A DNA stretch of 64,000 bases from Galeopsis tetrahit (taxonomy: Eukaryota > Streptophyta > Magnoliopsida > Lamiales > Lamiaceae), in NCBI GenBank assembly GCA_963675135.1, contig OY776124.1, positions 4,757,001 through 4,821,000 on the forward strand. The letters run 5' to 3'. Under the pieces are notes generated by a model. The model had not been told where the DNA came from, did not search any database, and saw only the letters and a program-made list of their open reading frames with translations. Below are positions 24,055 to 35,437 of the stretch, one piece after another. The first letter of the stretch is position 1; every line of letters begins with the position of its first letter. The position numbers and the translations under genes were made by a program.

Positions 24055-24945
24055 TGGAATTATTTCTCGGCACCTTAGCCTTTAGGCCTCTGAGTGTCTC
24101 CCACTCTTAATTTTAAAAGATCTTATTTTATAAAATCTTCTCATTTCGGTAACCCACTTGGGTCTCAAGTAAGCTGAGGGCTCTCTGGAGCACCTCGGTC
24201 TCTGAGTGTCTCTCACTCTTATTTTTAAAAGATTTTAATTCATAAAATCCTCTCATTTCAGTAACCCACTTGGGTCTCAAGTAGAGTGAGGGCTCTCTGG
24301 AGCGCCTCGGCCTCTAGGCCGTTGAGTGTCTCACACTCTTATTCTTAAAGGATTTTAATTCATAAAATCCTCTCATTTCAGTAACCCACTTGGGTCTCAA
24401 GTAGAGTGAGGGCTCTCTGGAGCGCCTCGGCCTCTAGGCCGTTGAGTGTCTCACACTCTTATTCTTAAAGGATTTTAATTCATAAAATCCTCTCATTTCA
24501 GTAACCCACTTGGGTCTCAAGTAGAGTGAGGGCTCTCTGGAGCACCTCGGCCTCTAGGCCGTTGAGTGTCTCACACTCTTATTCTTAAAGGATTTTAATT
24601 CATAAAATCCTCTCATTTCAGTAACCCACTTGGGTCTCAAGTAGAGTGAGGGCTCTCTGGAGCACCTCGGCCTCTAGGCCGTTGAGTGTCTCACACTCTT
24701 ATTCTTAAAAGATTTTAATTCATAAAATCCTCTCATTTCAGTAACCCACTTGGGTCTCAAGTAGAGTGAGGGCTCTCTGGAGCACCTCGGCCTCTAGGCC
24801 GTTGAGTGTCTCACACTCTTATTCTTAAAGGATTTTAATTCATAAAATCCTCTCATTTCAGTAACCCACTTGGGTCTCAAGCAAAGTGAGGGCTCTCTGG
24901 AGCACCTCGGCCTCTAGGCCTGTGAGTGTCTCTCGCTCTCGCTAT
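24055..24945 (-). repeat. 120-bp tandem repeats of element B
   Basis: AACCCACTTGGG starts at 24151, 24263, 24383, 24503, 24623, 24743 and 24863; after the first interval the period is exactly 120 bp. On the minus strand the unit resembles the 126-bp unit of element A, including the AGGCCTAGAGGCCGAGG block and an AT-rich half. It lies between the end of pol and the antisense gene. It is not CRISPR-like: there are no unique spacers. Confidence 0.93.
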
Positions 24946-25248
24946 AGTTATATTCATACGTCGCACATTCACATATGAGAAAGATAAACAAGACATAATA
25001 AATCTGAGTAATTCATTTTTCAAAAAGGGATAAGGCTTCATTGATTTATTGTCAACTTTCAACATAGGCCATAGATAACCTACGCCGGTCTCATTAAAAA
25101 CCTCTTTACGGAAAAACCCCAAAGGGGAAACCCGCAGAGAGGGAAAAAGAGCTCCGGTGAAGCCACAAAATACACCAAGTAAAGTACGGATCAATGCAAA
25201 AAATCACAAAACAAAAGTAATAGGTGGTCTCAAGACCTTACACTGTCT
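24946..25248 (-). other. 3' untranslated region after pol in element B
   Basis: Non-coding sequence lies between the pol stop at 25249 and the repeat array. It matches the stretch after the pol end of element A (about 5990-6280). No gene is seen. Confidence 0.7.
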
Positions 25249-28101
25249 TCAAATAAAGAATCTCTTCAAATGGCAAACGTTCCAGGGTCTAGCTATGTCA
25301 ACCCCCTCCATACTCTGCAGTCTGTATGCTCCTCCTTTCAACACCTGTGTGATTTTGTAGGGTCCCTCCCAGTTGGGCTCCAGCTTTCCTGTGTTTTTCA
25401 GGGCGTCCGCTCTTCTCAGCACCAGGTCCCCTGCTCTAAAGGACCTCGGGATCACTCTTCGATCATACGCAGCTTTAATTCTGCTTTTATATCTTTCAAC
25501 ACGTACCCTGACCATCTCTCTTTCTTCTTCCATCAAATCTAGAGCCTCTCTCATCAATCTTTCATTCCGATGTTCTTCAAATTGGGCAACTCGATGCGAT
25601 CGTAAAACGGCCTCTGGAGGTATCACCGCCGTAGCTCCGTAGACCAGCTGAAATGGAGACTCTCCAGTTGCTGTCTTCGGGCTAGTCCTATATGACCATA
25701 ATACATTATCTAACTCGTTTACCCATCCTCCTCCTATCTTTGTCAACCTAGTTCGGATCCCATCTACTATTGTTCGATTAGTAACCTCCACCTGTCCGTT
25801 AGCCTGAGGATGGGCTACAGAAGTGAATCTCTGTACTATGTTCAATCTTGCACACCATCCTCGGACGTTTTCGCCATTAAACTGTGTTCCATTATCGGAG
25901 ACCAATATTCTGGGTACTCCGAATCTACAGCAGATTTGTTTCTTCAGGAATTTAATCACATTTTCTTCATCTATCGTAGCCAGGGGGGCAGCTTCCACCC
26001 ATTTGCTAAAATAGTCCACTGCTACTATTAGAAATTTTCTCCCTCCGGAGGCTGGAGGGAAGGGTCCTACCAAGTCGATTCCCCACTTAGCGAAGGGACA
26101 AGGAGAGTGCATCGCTCCCATCTCTTCCGCAGGGGTCCTTATCAATGGAGCATTTTTCTGACACTTGACGCATTTCCTCACAAATTCTCTAGCATCTTTT
26201 GTCATGGAGGGCCAGTATAACCCTGCCCTTAAAACTTTCTTCACTACCGCTTTGTATCCTTCATGACTGGCTGCATCACCTTCGTGGATCTCTTTAAGTG
26301 TGTATATAGCTTCTCTAGTCGATATGCACCTCAAATATGGGTGCGTGAACGACTTCTTGTATAAGTGCCCTCCGATAATACAATATTTGATCCGAAGGGC
26401 TCGGGTCTCTCTGGTGGTAGGGGCATTTGCTTCCTTGGTGAGTTCTATCCATATAGCCCTTCTCCAATCATCTTCCTCTTCAATGGAGCCAATGGGGTTC
26501 TCCAGAGTCTCTCTTTCCGCAACTACTAGAGTTATTGTTCCCTGTCCATCAAACTCTGTGGAGCTAGCGAGTTTGGAGAGACTATCCGCCTGCATGTTCT
26601 TCTCTCGGGGTATTTGGACTACCTCGCATTCTTGGAATTTGCCCATCACCGCTTTGGCACGCTCCAAATAAGCAGCCATCCTGCTATCTTTGGCTACATA
26701 TTCACCATTCACCTGCTGAACAACTAGTTGGGAGTCTGAGTATAGGGTTACCTTTGGAGCTCCCAATTCCAATGCCATCTCCATCCCTCTGATCAAAGCT
26801 TCATACTCTGCTCCATTATTTGAGGTCATGAATTGAAACCTCACTGCGAATTGTAGGTCCTCTCCTCGGGGGCCTATCAACACAATCCCTGCTCCGCATC
26901 CGCTCAGGGTCACTGAGCCATCTACGTACACCTTCCATCCCTCGACCTCCTCTGGTTTAGTCGACTCTTGGATGAAATCTGACAGGGCTTGAGCCTTTAT
27001 AGACTTCCGTGGCTCGAAATCTATGTCATATTCTTGGAGCTCGATCGCCCACTTCACCATCCTTCCAGAGAGGTCTGCTCGTCCTATAACCTGTTTCAAC
27101 AAGTAATTAGTGCGGACCAATATTTTGTAAGAAAGGAAATATGGGCGTAGCCTCCGGGCTGTAACGACCACAGCTAGAGCAGCCTTCTCAATTTCTGAGT
27201 AACGATTTTTGGCCCCCTGAATGATTTTACTGACATAATAAATAGGGTGCTGCAGAGATCCCTCTTCTTTGACTAAAGCAGTACTTAGTGAGAATTCCCC
27301 TACGGAGAGATACAAAATAAGGGTATCTCCTGGAGAAGGCTTCGTCAGTTTCGGCAACTGAGACAAATGGTGCTTCAGGTCTTCAAAGGCCTTTTGGCAT
27401 GTTTCGCTCCATTCAAACTTGGTTCCTTTCTTAAGAATTTTAAAGAAGGGATGACTCTTTTCAGCAGACCTAGCTATGAATCTACTCAACGCTGTAATCC
27501 TTCCATTGAGTGTCTGGAGCTCCTTTATGTTTCTTGGCGGCTGCATGTCCAGTACAGCCTTCACCTTGGCTGGATTCACCTCTATACCTCGTTGAGTGAC
27601 CATATATCCCAGGAACTTCCCTGATTTTACTCCAAAAGAGCATTTGGCTGGGTTCAATTTGATGCCGTTTTCTCGAATTACTTGGAAAATTTCTTCCAAA
27701 TCCTCTATATGTTGATTTGCTTTCACACTTTTAGCCAACATATCATCTACATATATTTCCATGTTTCTCCCTAGCTGCTTTCGAAAGACAGCATCGACCA
27801 TCCTCTGATAGGTTGCTCCGGCATTGATTAATCCAAATGGCATCCGAACATATCCGAACGTTCCACAGGCTGCTATGAAGCACACTTTGGGGACATCTGC
27901 AGGATTCAGTTGGATTTGGTGGTACCCTTGGTATGCGTCCATCATGCTCAGCAACTCAAAGCCTGAAGTTTCATCCACTAGTTGATCTATTCTTGGTAGC
28001 GGGTAATGGTCCTTAGGGCATGCCTTGTTGAGGTCCCTGAAATCGATGCACATTCTCCATTTTCCTCCCCCTTTAGGCACCAGCACAGCATTGGAGAGCC
28101 A
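25249..28101 (-). pseudogene. Element B pol, downstream part: RT, RNase H, integrase
   Basis: About 950 codons follow the nonsense codon at 28102-28104, in the same frame as gag-protease, and are open to the end (CHLKRFFI). RT has KWRMCIDFRDLNKACPKDHY and YVDD near 27750. RNase H shows YVDGSVTLSGCGAG near 26925, AEYEALI and SDSQLVV, giving the acidic D-E-D set. Integrase has the zinc finger (HEG, SHEGY, CVKCQ), GIDLVGP near 26078, VSDNGTQF near 25897 and NGQVEVTN near 25790, a complete D,D-35-E set. The C-terminal domain ends without a chromodomain. All catalytic motifs are kept. The lesion is limited to the two nonsense codons, so without readthrough this part would not be translated. Confidence 0.93.
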
Positions 28102-28191
28102 TTATGGGAATTGGACTTCCACTACATGCCCTGCTTTCAATAGCTTCTCGATTTCTTCCTTCACAATGTTATTCTTCTCAATCCCGAAATT

Positions 28192-30840
28192 TCATAGTTT
28201 TTGTTTTACGGGTCTTGCCTTTGGATCAACATTAAGGCAATGTATTGCTATCTCCGGAGGGACTCCTGTCATGTCAGCTGGAGAAAATGCAAATATATCG
28301 GAATTTCGACGTAATGTAAATATTACCTTCTCTGTGAGTTCAGGCCCCAGTTGGGTACCTATCTTGGTAACAAAGCCGAGTTTCCCTGGGAAGAGCTCCA
28401 CGCTCATCAGTTCCTCGTCTGTTTTAACATTTACTTGTTCAGGTGCCACTCCTTCTACTTTCTTCCTCTTAACCTCAGGGTCATCTCCTCTCACCCGCTC
28501 CAGGCCCCTAGTTAGGGCTCTATCTGCCATTTTCACGGACTCTGCATAGCACTTCCGTGCTTGATACTGGTCTCCTCTCACTTCTCCCACCCCTGTGGCT
28601 GTAGGGAATTTCATTTTCATATGAAATGTGGAGATAATTGCCTGAAAAAGATTCAGGCTGGGCCGTCCCATCACAACATTGTATGACGAGGGAATATCAA
28701 CAATAAGGAACTCCACCACGTGGACCTTCCGAGCTGGAGCATTTCCCAATCCTACTTGTAACATCACTGACCCCAAAGGTTGGATTGCTCCTCCAGAGAA
28801 ACCATACAGAGAGGTATCTACAGGGCGCAGCTTCACATTCAGCTCCATTCTCTTAAAACATTCAAAGAACATGATGTCAGCCGAACTTCCCGTATCTACG
28901 AAGATTCGAGCAACATCGAATCCAGCTATGTCGGTAGTGATCACCAGAGCGTCGTTGTGATCTTCCTTAACTCCCTTCACATCTTCTGGGCCGAATCGGA
29001 TATTGGGCGTCTCCGTCATGCGCCCCACTTCTTTGAACTGGCTCCCTTGCTCTACTCTTAGAGCCCGGACATTTTGCTTCCTCTTCCGAAAAGAATCTCC
29101 ATCAGCTGGCCCTCCCACTATCATGTGGATTATTCCTCTCTTCGGTGGAGGAGGGGGCATATCTTCAGCTACTTCTCTGGTTTCCTTCTCTTCTGGTTTT
29201 CTTTCATGATCCTTCCGCTTCTGCCCTCGAGGGCCCTGCCTATCTCTGAATATAAATTCTTTTAGATGACCCGCTTGGATCATCCTCTCAATTTCGTCCT
29301 TCAAGTGGTAACATTGGTTCGTATCATGCCCATACTCATTGTGGAATCGACAGAATCGGTCAAACTTGGGTTTCTGAGGTCCTCGATTTCTGGAATATGG
29401 GAATTTCAAGTCTGGATGGTCTCCAGCTACCTCCAGTACTTCAGCAGGCTCAATCCTCAAGGGCGTGTATTTCTCGAATCTCCCACGAGGGCCAGACCGG
29501 GGACCTCCGGAGGGATTACCATCTCTTGTTGATCCAGAGGTCCGAGGGACCTCTAGGCTGGATCGTCTGGAAGGACCTTCCCTTCTTCTCTCTCGATCTG
29601 GTGGCCTAACCTCCAGCCTTTTGGCCTTACGAACCTCCTCTAAAGTGAGGTACTTCTCAGCCCTGTGCAGCAGCTCATCGAAATTCTTAACTGGCTTCTT
29701 AGCTAAGGAGGAAAAGAAATCCCCATCTCGTAATCCGTTAGTGAGGGCGTTGATCTTCACCTCCGGAGAGGCTGTAGGGACCTCCAGAGCTGTTTGATTA
29801 AACCTCCGGAGAAAAGCTCTTAAGCTTTCGCTCTCCCCCTGCCTCAGATTGAAGAGGGTCAAGGTGGCCCTTGGCTGTCTCCGGGCACTTGCAAATTGAT
29901 GGAGAAATAACTCACTGAATTCTTCCCAGGATCGGATGGTATTAGGTTCTAACTGAGTGAACCATTGCTGCGCTGCTTTGGCCAGGGTGGTCAGGAACAC
30001 CCTACACTTAATTCCTTCTCCGTAGCGATGTAATAGCGCAGCGTTTTCAAACCTTACTAAGTGTTCGTAAGGATCTGCCGTACCATCATATTCAAAGTTA
30101 AGGGGTTTGAAGTTGAATGGTAACTCATCCTGTAATATGTTAGGAGAGAACTGGCACCCGGATGTGTGAGCGGATCTACTGGTTCGGTTGTCCAACTGTC
30201 TCCTCATATCCTTCATCTCTTTCTGCAGAGCCTGTAGCTGGTCGCTAACTGGCCCTCCGTAGGTATCATCAGTGCTTTCTTCTGTCTCAAGGGGTTCTGT
30301 CCCTCGGGGTGCCGGCTCTACGTTCCTTCTAGTGCTTCGAAGGGGAATGCTTCTTTCCGCGCGCGAGGGCACTTTATCATCCCCTTCCATTCGTATCCCC
30401 ATCTCTTTGGACAACACTTGGGAGGTTCCAGGTGCCTCATCCTGGGGTCTATGGGGCGGTACCTCTGGATTCCCTGGTGCAACTTTGGGAATCTGGTCCC
30501 TTTGATCCGCAAAGGCTTTATCTACGGCTTGTCTGATGAGGGCGTTCAATTGATCGGGAGAGATCAAGAGTGTCCCTGAGTCTGGAATATCCTCTCGCTG
30601 AGGATCTGCGGTCTGGGGCTCGGGGGTTTCAAGATCCCCGGTTATTCCCTCCCGAACCGATAAGGGATGATTCTCATCACCTAAATCTGGAGTGGGCGCC
30701 AACGGATGATGTGATCCAGAAGGCGCGTGAATTGGGTTTTTCCCCCGGCCTCCTATTGGTAGGGGATCGATGGGCAAAGGGGGATTCTCACCCGGAAGAT
30801 TTTTCTTTCCAGAAATGGATGTTTTGTCTCCGCCACCCAT
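28192..30840 (-). CDS. Element B gag-protease frame, terminated before RT
   Basis: The frame has 882 codons from the ATG at 30840 (MGGGDKTSIS), 63 bases after the 5' LTR. I chose this start because G has the same MGG start; the upstream frame continues into the LTR without a matching start. The capsid-like gag domain spans about residues 245-355 (YDGTADPYEHLVRFENAALL to RFNQTALEVP). A zinc-knuckle-like motif FCRFHNEYGHDTNQC is near residue 500. An aspartic protease follows, with IFVDTGSSADIM near residue 645 and VVMGRPSLN near 725. The frame ends with KQKL and TGA (28192-28194), where G has an arginine codon. It then continues open for 29 codons to a second stop (TAA, 28102-28104) in FP-stop-WLSN, where relatives have FPEWLSN. 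Confidence 0.92.
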   Translation of the reverse strand: MGGGDKTSISGKKNLPGENPPLPIDPLPIGGRGKNPIHAPSGSHHPLAPTPDLGDENHPLSVREGITGDLETPEPQTADPQREDIPDSGTLLISPDQLNALIRQAVDKAFADQRDQIPKVAPGNPEVPPHRPQDEAPGTSQVLSKEMGIRMEGDDKVPSRAERSIPLRSTRRNVEPAPRGTEPLETEESTDDTYGGPVSDQLQALQKEMKDMRRQLDNRTSRSAHTSGCQFSPNILQDELPFNFKPLNFEYDGTADPYEHLVRFENAALLHRYGEGIKCRVFLTTLAKAAQQWFTQLEPNTIRSWEEFSELFLHQFASARRQPRATLTLFNLRQGESESLRAFLRRFNQTALEVPTASPEVKINALTNGLRDGDFFSSLAKKPVKNFDELLHRAEKYLTLEEVRKAKRLEVRPPDRERRREGPSRRSSLEVPRTSGSTRDGNPSGGPRSGPRGRFEKYTPLRIEPAEVLEVAGDHPDLKFPYSRNRGPQKPKFDRFCRFHNEYGHDTNQCYHLKDEIERMIQAGHLKEFIFRDRQGPRGQKRKDHERKPEEKETREVAEDMPPPPPKRGIIHMIVGGPADGDSFRKRKQNVRALRVEQGSQFKEVGRMTETPNIRFGPEDVKGVKEDHNDALVITTDIAGFDVARIFVDTGSSADIMFFECFKRMELNVKLRPVDTSLYGFSGGAIQPLGSVMLQVGLGNAPARKVHVVEFLIVDIPSSYNVVMGRPSLNLFQAIISTFHMKMKFPTATGVGEVRGDQYQARKCYAESVKMADRALTRGLERVRGDDPEVKRKKVEGVAPEQVNVKTDEELMSVELFPGKLGFVTKIGTQLGPELTEKVIFTLRRNSDIFAFSPADMTGVPPEIAIHCLNVDPKARPVKQKL

Positions 30841-30887
30841 TTGCTCAAACAGGTAGAAATTCGTGAGAAAATCTTTCAATTCTTTCC

Positions 30888-30901
30888 CACAGACGGCGCC
30901 A
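30888..30901 (-). other. Primer-binding site of element B
   Basis: Two bases after the 5' LTR the minus strand reads TGGCGCCGTCTGTG. TGGCGCCGT fits the 3' end of plant tRNA-Asp; the rest does not pair. The same 20-base neighbourhood occurs in F (19019) and G (42204). Confidence 0.85.
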
Positions 30902-30903
30902 GT

Positions 30904-31627
30904 TGATGTGCTAAAATTTGCACGAGAGGATTGCGTGTCCTCTGGATTGGATGTCCCACTCTTCGAACACGCACAATCACTCCAAGTGTGTTGCCTTCGT
31001 TCAAAACCTTCAAGAACCTGCAAAGAACACGCCGGAGGGGAGTCCGGCGCGGACACTCCGATGCCTAAGTCAGTATAGGGCTTATTAATCTCTCCCAAGG
31101 ATCTCGGGATCCTTGATATATAAAAAACAGTTCTTGAAAAATCTCCCAAAGGTAGATTGTATTCAATTTAGTAAATGCGTAATGTACGAGAGTCTAACCT
31201 GGAAATCTCCTCGATTTTACCTATTTATAGAGATATTAGTTGGAGAGGAAGTCAAGCCTTCCTTCCTTTCCGGAACTACCCGCCAGACTCGGTCCTGCGA
31301 AGTGGACGAAGCCTTCTTTCCTCCACTTCCCGAAGACTCGGCCATATCTCCTCTTTATTTGACTCGGTTCCCCCGGATAATAGGGGATAAGGTCCATCTT
31401 CTATCGAGTCCAAGCCGAAAATAGCGGAACCTCCCTACGTTCAAGGCTCACGAACTTCCTCCAAAGCAATTCTTCTGGAAGCTTCTCTTTGGCGGTAGCT
31501 CCCTCCAAAGGGATCTCCCGAGAGGATTTCTCCTCAGAGCATATTTCATAATCTGATCCTTTCACTTTTATCCTATCCCTTATACACGTGTCGACTCCTT
31601 ATTAAGTGACATTTTTAGGCCGCATCA
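30904..31627 (-). repeat. 5' LTR of element B
   Basis: This LTR is identical to 20404-21127. Its minus-strand TATA box (31221-31230) would start gag-pol transcription leftwards. Confidence 0.97.
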
Positions 31628-31632
31628 CAGTC

Positions 31633-33339
31633 CATGAGGGTTACTAGAGATATGAACATGAATTGGCTAGGACCTAAGAGCCCAGGTCCGTGAGGGCTAG
31701 CAGAGATATGCTGAGTACATTAGTACCACTGGTTAGTACAAGTGTTAATTCTTGTAGATATTATTATGAGCATGTCTTTAAGAGATTGACATATATGATA
31801 CGAGGCTACTCTTTTTCGTTGAATTAAGAAGGGTCCCCTTAAGCTTACACGATTGATTTATGTAGATGTTTTATAAATGATATTGGAATTGAGAATTACT
31901 TGAAATCTTAGAAGCATGAGTAGGTGATTCATACGTTGAGTTCTATGACTACTTTATGTGGGAGAATTGATGATGACTATGGTTCTGGAAACGAAAGCTA
32001 GCATATTCGGGTCCTTGAGATCAAAAAATGAAAAGTGCTACTTCTTACCTTTTTATCTTTAAACAAGGATATGTCTTGAGTTATGTCCTCGTTTAGGACC
32101 TTGAAGCTTGCATGTACTGGAAATACTCATTTATGATGAAACATGGAGAATTGAATATTCATTGTAATTTTCATTTGAAGAGATTATTTGAGTGAGCATG
32201 ATCCACTTTATTTATGATTTTTAGAGTGGAAGTTGATTTGATTTGTTTGTTCGATGCTATGAAGTTTTATTTTTGAAAAGATAATGAATTTTTAATATTG
32301 CATGATATGATCCTTTTAAAGTGATGAAACATGATTTGAGCATTTTGAAGTACTTAAGGGCCAATAGCCCTAAGTAACCGAAATAATAAGTCCGAAAACT
32401 AGAGTTGATGGAAGGATGGAGATGATTGGAGGAGACTGGAGAGAAATCCTCACAGAGCTGAACAAAGACCCAGGGGCTCCACTGTCCCGAGAGGCCCGAG
32501 CCTTAAGGCTGAAATACTGCACCCTGGAAGGTCAGTTATACAAGGATCACCTAGAGTTCCACAAATAAGAGGTTAACAAGTTGATCCCCTTCTGAGATTG
32601 GAGATTAGAGAAATTAATCGTCTTGCCATGATAGGAGGTCCTAGAGGGGGTCCAGGTCTCAGGTTTGAGATCAAAGGAGACTTTATTTACATTATTTGGT
32701 TATTTCATGTTTGAACTATATAATTGATGCTTATGACGCTTATCCGAGCACTGGAGAGCCTATGTAGGAAGCCCTTTTTGGTGTATTTTTACAGGATTGA
32801 TTTGAGACTGATATACGAGTAAGCCTGGAGATTTACATGTCACTCTTAAGCTGAACCAGAACATAATGAAGGAGTTTCCCTTTAGGAGCTCCCTAAACTT
32901 GAGTTGAGTATCCACGACCTTGAGGTATATCAAAGATAAGAGTACACGTGTGAACAGTTGAGGGACGCCGAGTCCCTGAGAAATTCGATGGGTAATTTTA
33001 CCCTCTCGGTAGAGGGGGTAGGGCGGTTGGCATGATTCAGGTATGACTTGCATTTATTGTTTGTGAATTTAATAAGATATGATGTTTTGAGATATTCCTG
33101 AGATTCTTTGCATGAGATAACTGTTAGGGGTCCGTATAATGAGTGCTGAAATAACGAATGTGTTTTGGAAACTAAAACATAACATGATAGAGATATTGCA
33201 AGATAAAGAGACTTACACCAGCTCATAAAGATTCGAATAGAAAATGCCTAGGAACAATTCCTAAAGTTTCTATCCACGACAGCCTCTAAAGCTAGGGGGA
33301 GTAGGGGGTATGGTAGCAGAAGATATAATTAACTTGCCA
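31633..33339. other. Interior of element F right of element B, mostly unrecognised
   Basis: The sequence is AT-rich and looks degenerate. The only recognisable coding piece is at 32424-32568. The ends of the small array interrupted by B lie at 31633-31710. Confidence 0.55.
32424..32568 (+). pseudogene. Fragment between RNase H and integrase of element F
   Basis: Translation gives DWREILTELNKDPGAP followed by SREARALRLKYCTLEGQLYK and a stop. It aligns with DDWRRAIWIELTKE to LRIKYCIIGGHLYKK in B, just before the integrase zinc finger. It shows that F once had a pol gene of this family. Confidence 0.75.
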
Positions 33340-33905
33340 ATAAACCCTATCCCTAAGAACTCTTACGAGTATAAACAACTCTTACGAGTATAAACAACTT
33401 AAGGGAGAGTATAATCCCTAAACATTCCAACTTCAGGGAGAGTATAATCCCTAAAAACTCTCACGAGTATAAACAACTCTTACGAGTATAAACAACTTCA
33501 GGGAGAGTATAATCCCTAAAAACTCTCACGAGTATAAACAACTTCAGGGAGAGTATAATCCCTAAGAACTCTCACGAGTATAAACAACTTCAGGGAGAGT
33601 ATAATCCCTAAGAACTCTTATGAGTATAAACAACTCTTACGAGTATAAACAACTTCAGGGAGAGTATAATCCCTAAAAACTCTCACGAGTATAAACAACT
33701 CTTACGAGTATAAACAACTTTAGGGAGAGTATAATCCCTAAAAACTCTCACGAGTATAAACAACTCTTACGAGTATAAACAACTTCAAGGAGAGTATAAT
33801 CCCTAAGAACTCTCACGAGTATAAACAACTTCAGGGAGAGTATAATCCCTAAGAACTCTCACGAGTATAAACAACTCTTACGAGTATAAACAACTTCAGG
33901 GAGAG
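33340..33905. repeat. Minisatellite 1 in element F
   Basis: Two short blocks alternate: AACTCTTACGAGTATAAAC and CTTCAGGGAGAGTATAATCC. Each holds a small inverted repeat (ACTC with GAGT, and AGGGA with TCCCT). Block order and number vary, which suggests slippage and unequal exchange. Confidence 0.9.
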
Positions 33906-34225
33906 TATAATCCCTAAATATTCTAACTTTTGGGAGAGTATAATCCCTAAACATTCTAACTTTTGGGAGAGTATAATCCCTAAACATTCTAACTTTTGGG
34001 AGAGTATAATCCCTAAACATTCTAACTTTTGGGAGAGTATAATCCCTAAACATTCTAACTTTTGGGGGAGTATAATTCCTAAACACTCTAACTTTTGGGA
34101 GAGTATAATCCCTAAACATTCTAACTTTTGGGAGAGTATAATCCCTACGAATTCTAACTTTTGGGAGAGTATAATCCCTACGAATTCTAACTTTTGGGAG
34201 AGTATAATCCCTAAAAAGTCTAACT
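33906..34225. repeat. Minisatellite 2 in element F (33-bp units)
   Basis: About nine units of roughly 33 bases carry TTCTAACTTTTGGGAGAG and then TATAATCCCTAAA. The unit shares the GGGAGAGTATAATCCC core with minisatellite 1, so one array probably arose from the other. The long minus-strand frame at 33849-34355 is repeat translation only. Confidence 0.9.
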
Positions 34226-34444
34226 CTAAGAGAGAAACTAGAAGCATTATCAAGTCACCAAGTAAGTACAGAAACATAAACCCTATATTCTTATTTAAGA
34301 TTTCTCTATGAGCTTTAGAGCCTTTACGTGTCAAGAAGATACTAGAAACATGCAATGAAGCACAGCTAAGAAAAGCTGAATAGACAACGCATGATATGTC
34401 TAATATCTAAAGATATAATATATGACATGCTTATGAAGAAAGAG

Positions 34445-34496
<52 letters not shown>

Positions 34497-35437
34497 GCAT
34501 GCAAGGAGATAATATGCAGGTATTGTAAGCTGTAAGAAGAGATGAGATAAAACACGGAAAGTCGAAAAACATTCAAGACGAGGGATATTTGCGTGGGTTC
34601 TTGATATGAACCCAACTCCTGATATATTTGCGAGAGTCCTTGATATGAAACAGGAAATGGTGTTTGTAATTCTATGACCCAACAGGTGTCCAGTTCCCAA
34701 AATGATTAAAGAAGAAGCTCTACCCATTACATCCCTCGAGGCTTGAGGGAAATAGATGACATCCAGAGTTATAAGAGGTTTTCAAAACTAGGGATATAGG
34801 ACCCTAGTCGTCCAAAGAAAAACTCAGAGGTATAAAAGCAGGATTAAAGTTTCTTACGATCGGAGAGTGAGGCCGAGGGGAATTAGAGAGCCCCTCACAA
34901 TTCTGAGATTCAAAGAGATGAATTGTTTCGATTTAAGATCGCGCGACTAGACTCATGAGATTGTAAATGAGAAACACTTATGAGATTTTGAGGTTCATGT
35001 ATGAACCACCTTGATTGGACTAGCCAAGGTATGGCTGGAGATTTTGAGAAGTGTAAATCATTTAAAGAGTTCGATAGGTTTGAGATCTAAACCATATTGA
35101 GCCAGGATATGGCTGAGAGTTTTCTGAGTGATAAGTGTTAGCCACTTAAGAGTCCTTAAGGTTCAGAGTATGAGCCATAACACCTAATATCCCTGAAGTG
35201 GGGAAATTTCAAAGAGTTTTGAGCTCCCTAGGGCTCGAGGGTTTCAGAGAGGGATATAATTTCCCAGGGCGACATGATACACTCTCTGAAACTTGAACTT
35301 GGAGGTATCCAGGAATGGAAGAGAGTATTGAAGGAAAGATGGCGATGATCTGTACGAAGAGGTGTCCAGGTTAATTCATCTTGTTATTTCCTACTCTCAT
35401 AAATTTGAGGTATTTTACGAGAGTAGGGGGGAGTGGT
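34226..35437. other. Right interior of element F with (AT)n microsatellite and polypurine tract
   Basis: An uninterrupted AT run lies at 34447-34493. Near 34865-34930 there is a single degenerate copy of the 120/126-bp repeat unit (GAGGCCGAGGGGAATTAGAG). The region ends with the polypurine tract GAGAGTAGGGGGGAGTGGT before the 3' LTR. No gene is seen. Confidence 0.7.

Larger units (their letters stand above)
20404..31627 (-). mobile_element. Element B: full-length, young Tat-type Ty3/gypsy retrotransposon
   Basis: The element is 11,224 bp with two 724-bp LTRs that I find identical throughout, flanked by the perfect duplication CAGTC (20399-20403 and 31628-31632). On the minus strand the order is: 5' LTR, PBS, gag-protease, RT-RNase H-integrase, 120-bp tandem repeats, antisense spliced gene, polypurine tract, 3' LTR. 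Identical LTRs imply recent insertion. Two in-frame nonsense codons near the start of RT (28192-28194 and 28102-28104) split an otherwise continuous 1864-codon frame. No chromodomain is seen at the integrase C terminus, as expected for the Tat lineage. Confidence 0.96.

Noticed and set aside
24055..24945. Regular repeats that might suggest a CRISPR-like array
   Set aside because: The 120-bp units are contiguous with no unique spacers, the genome is a plant nuclear genome, and the array is part of element B.
28086..28088. Treating the long pol frame of element B as an independent gene starting here
   Set aside because: The codon is GTG inside the RT domain, directly after a nonsense codon; homologues read straight through, so it is not a start.
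30841..31149. Extending gag of element B upstream into the 5' LTR
   Set aside because: The frame is open by chance through the PBS and LTR; other family members start at the MGG codon just after the PBS.
33849..34355. A 168-codon minus-strand frame with a repetitive ECLGIILSQKL-like product
   Set aside because: It is the translation of the 33-bp minisatellite, whose length is a multiple of three; no start context or domain supports it.
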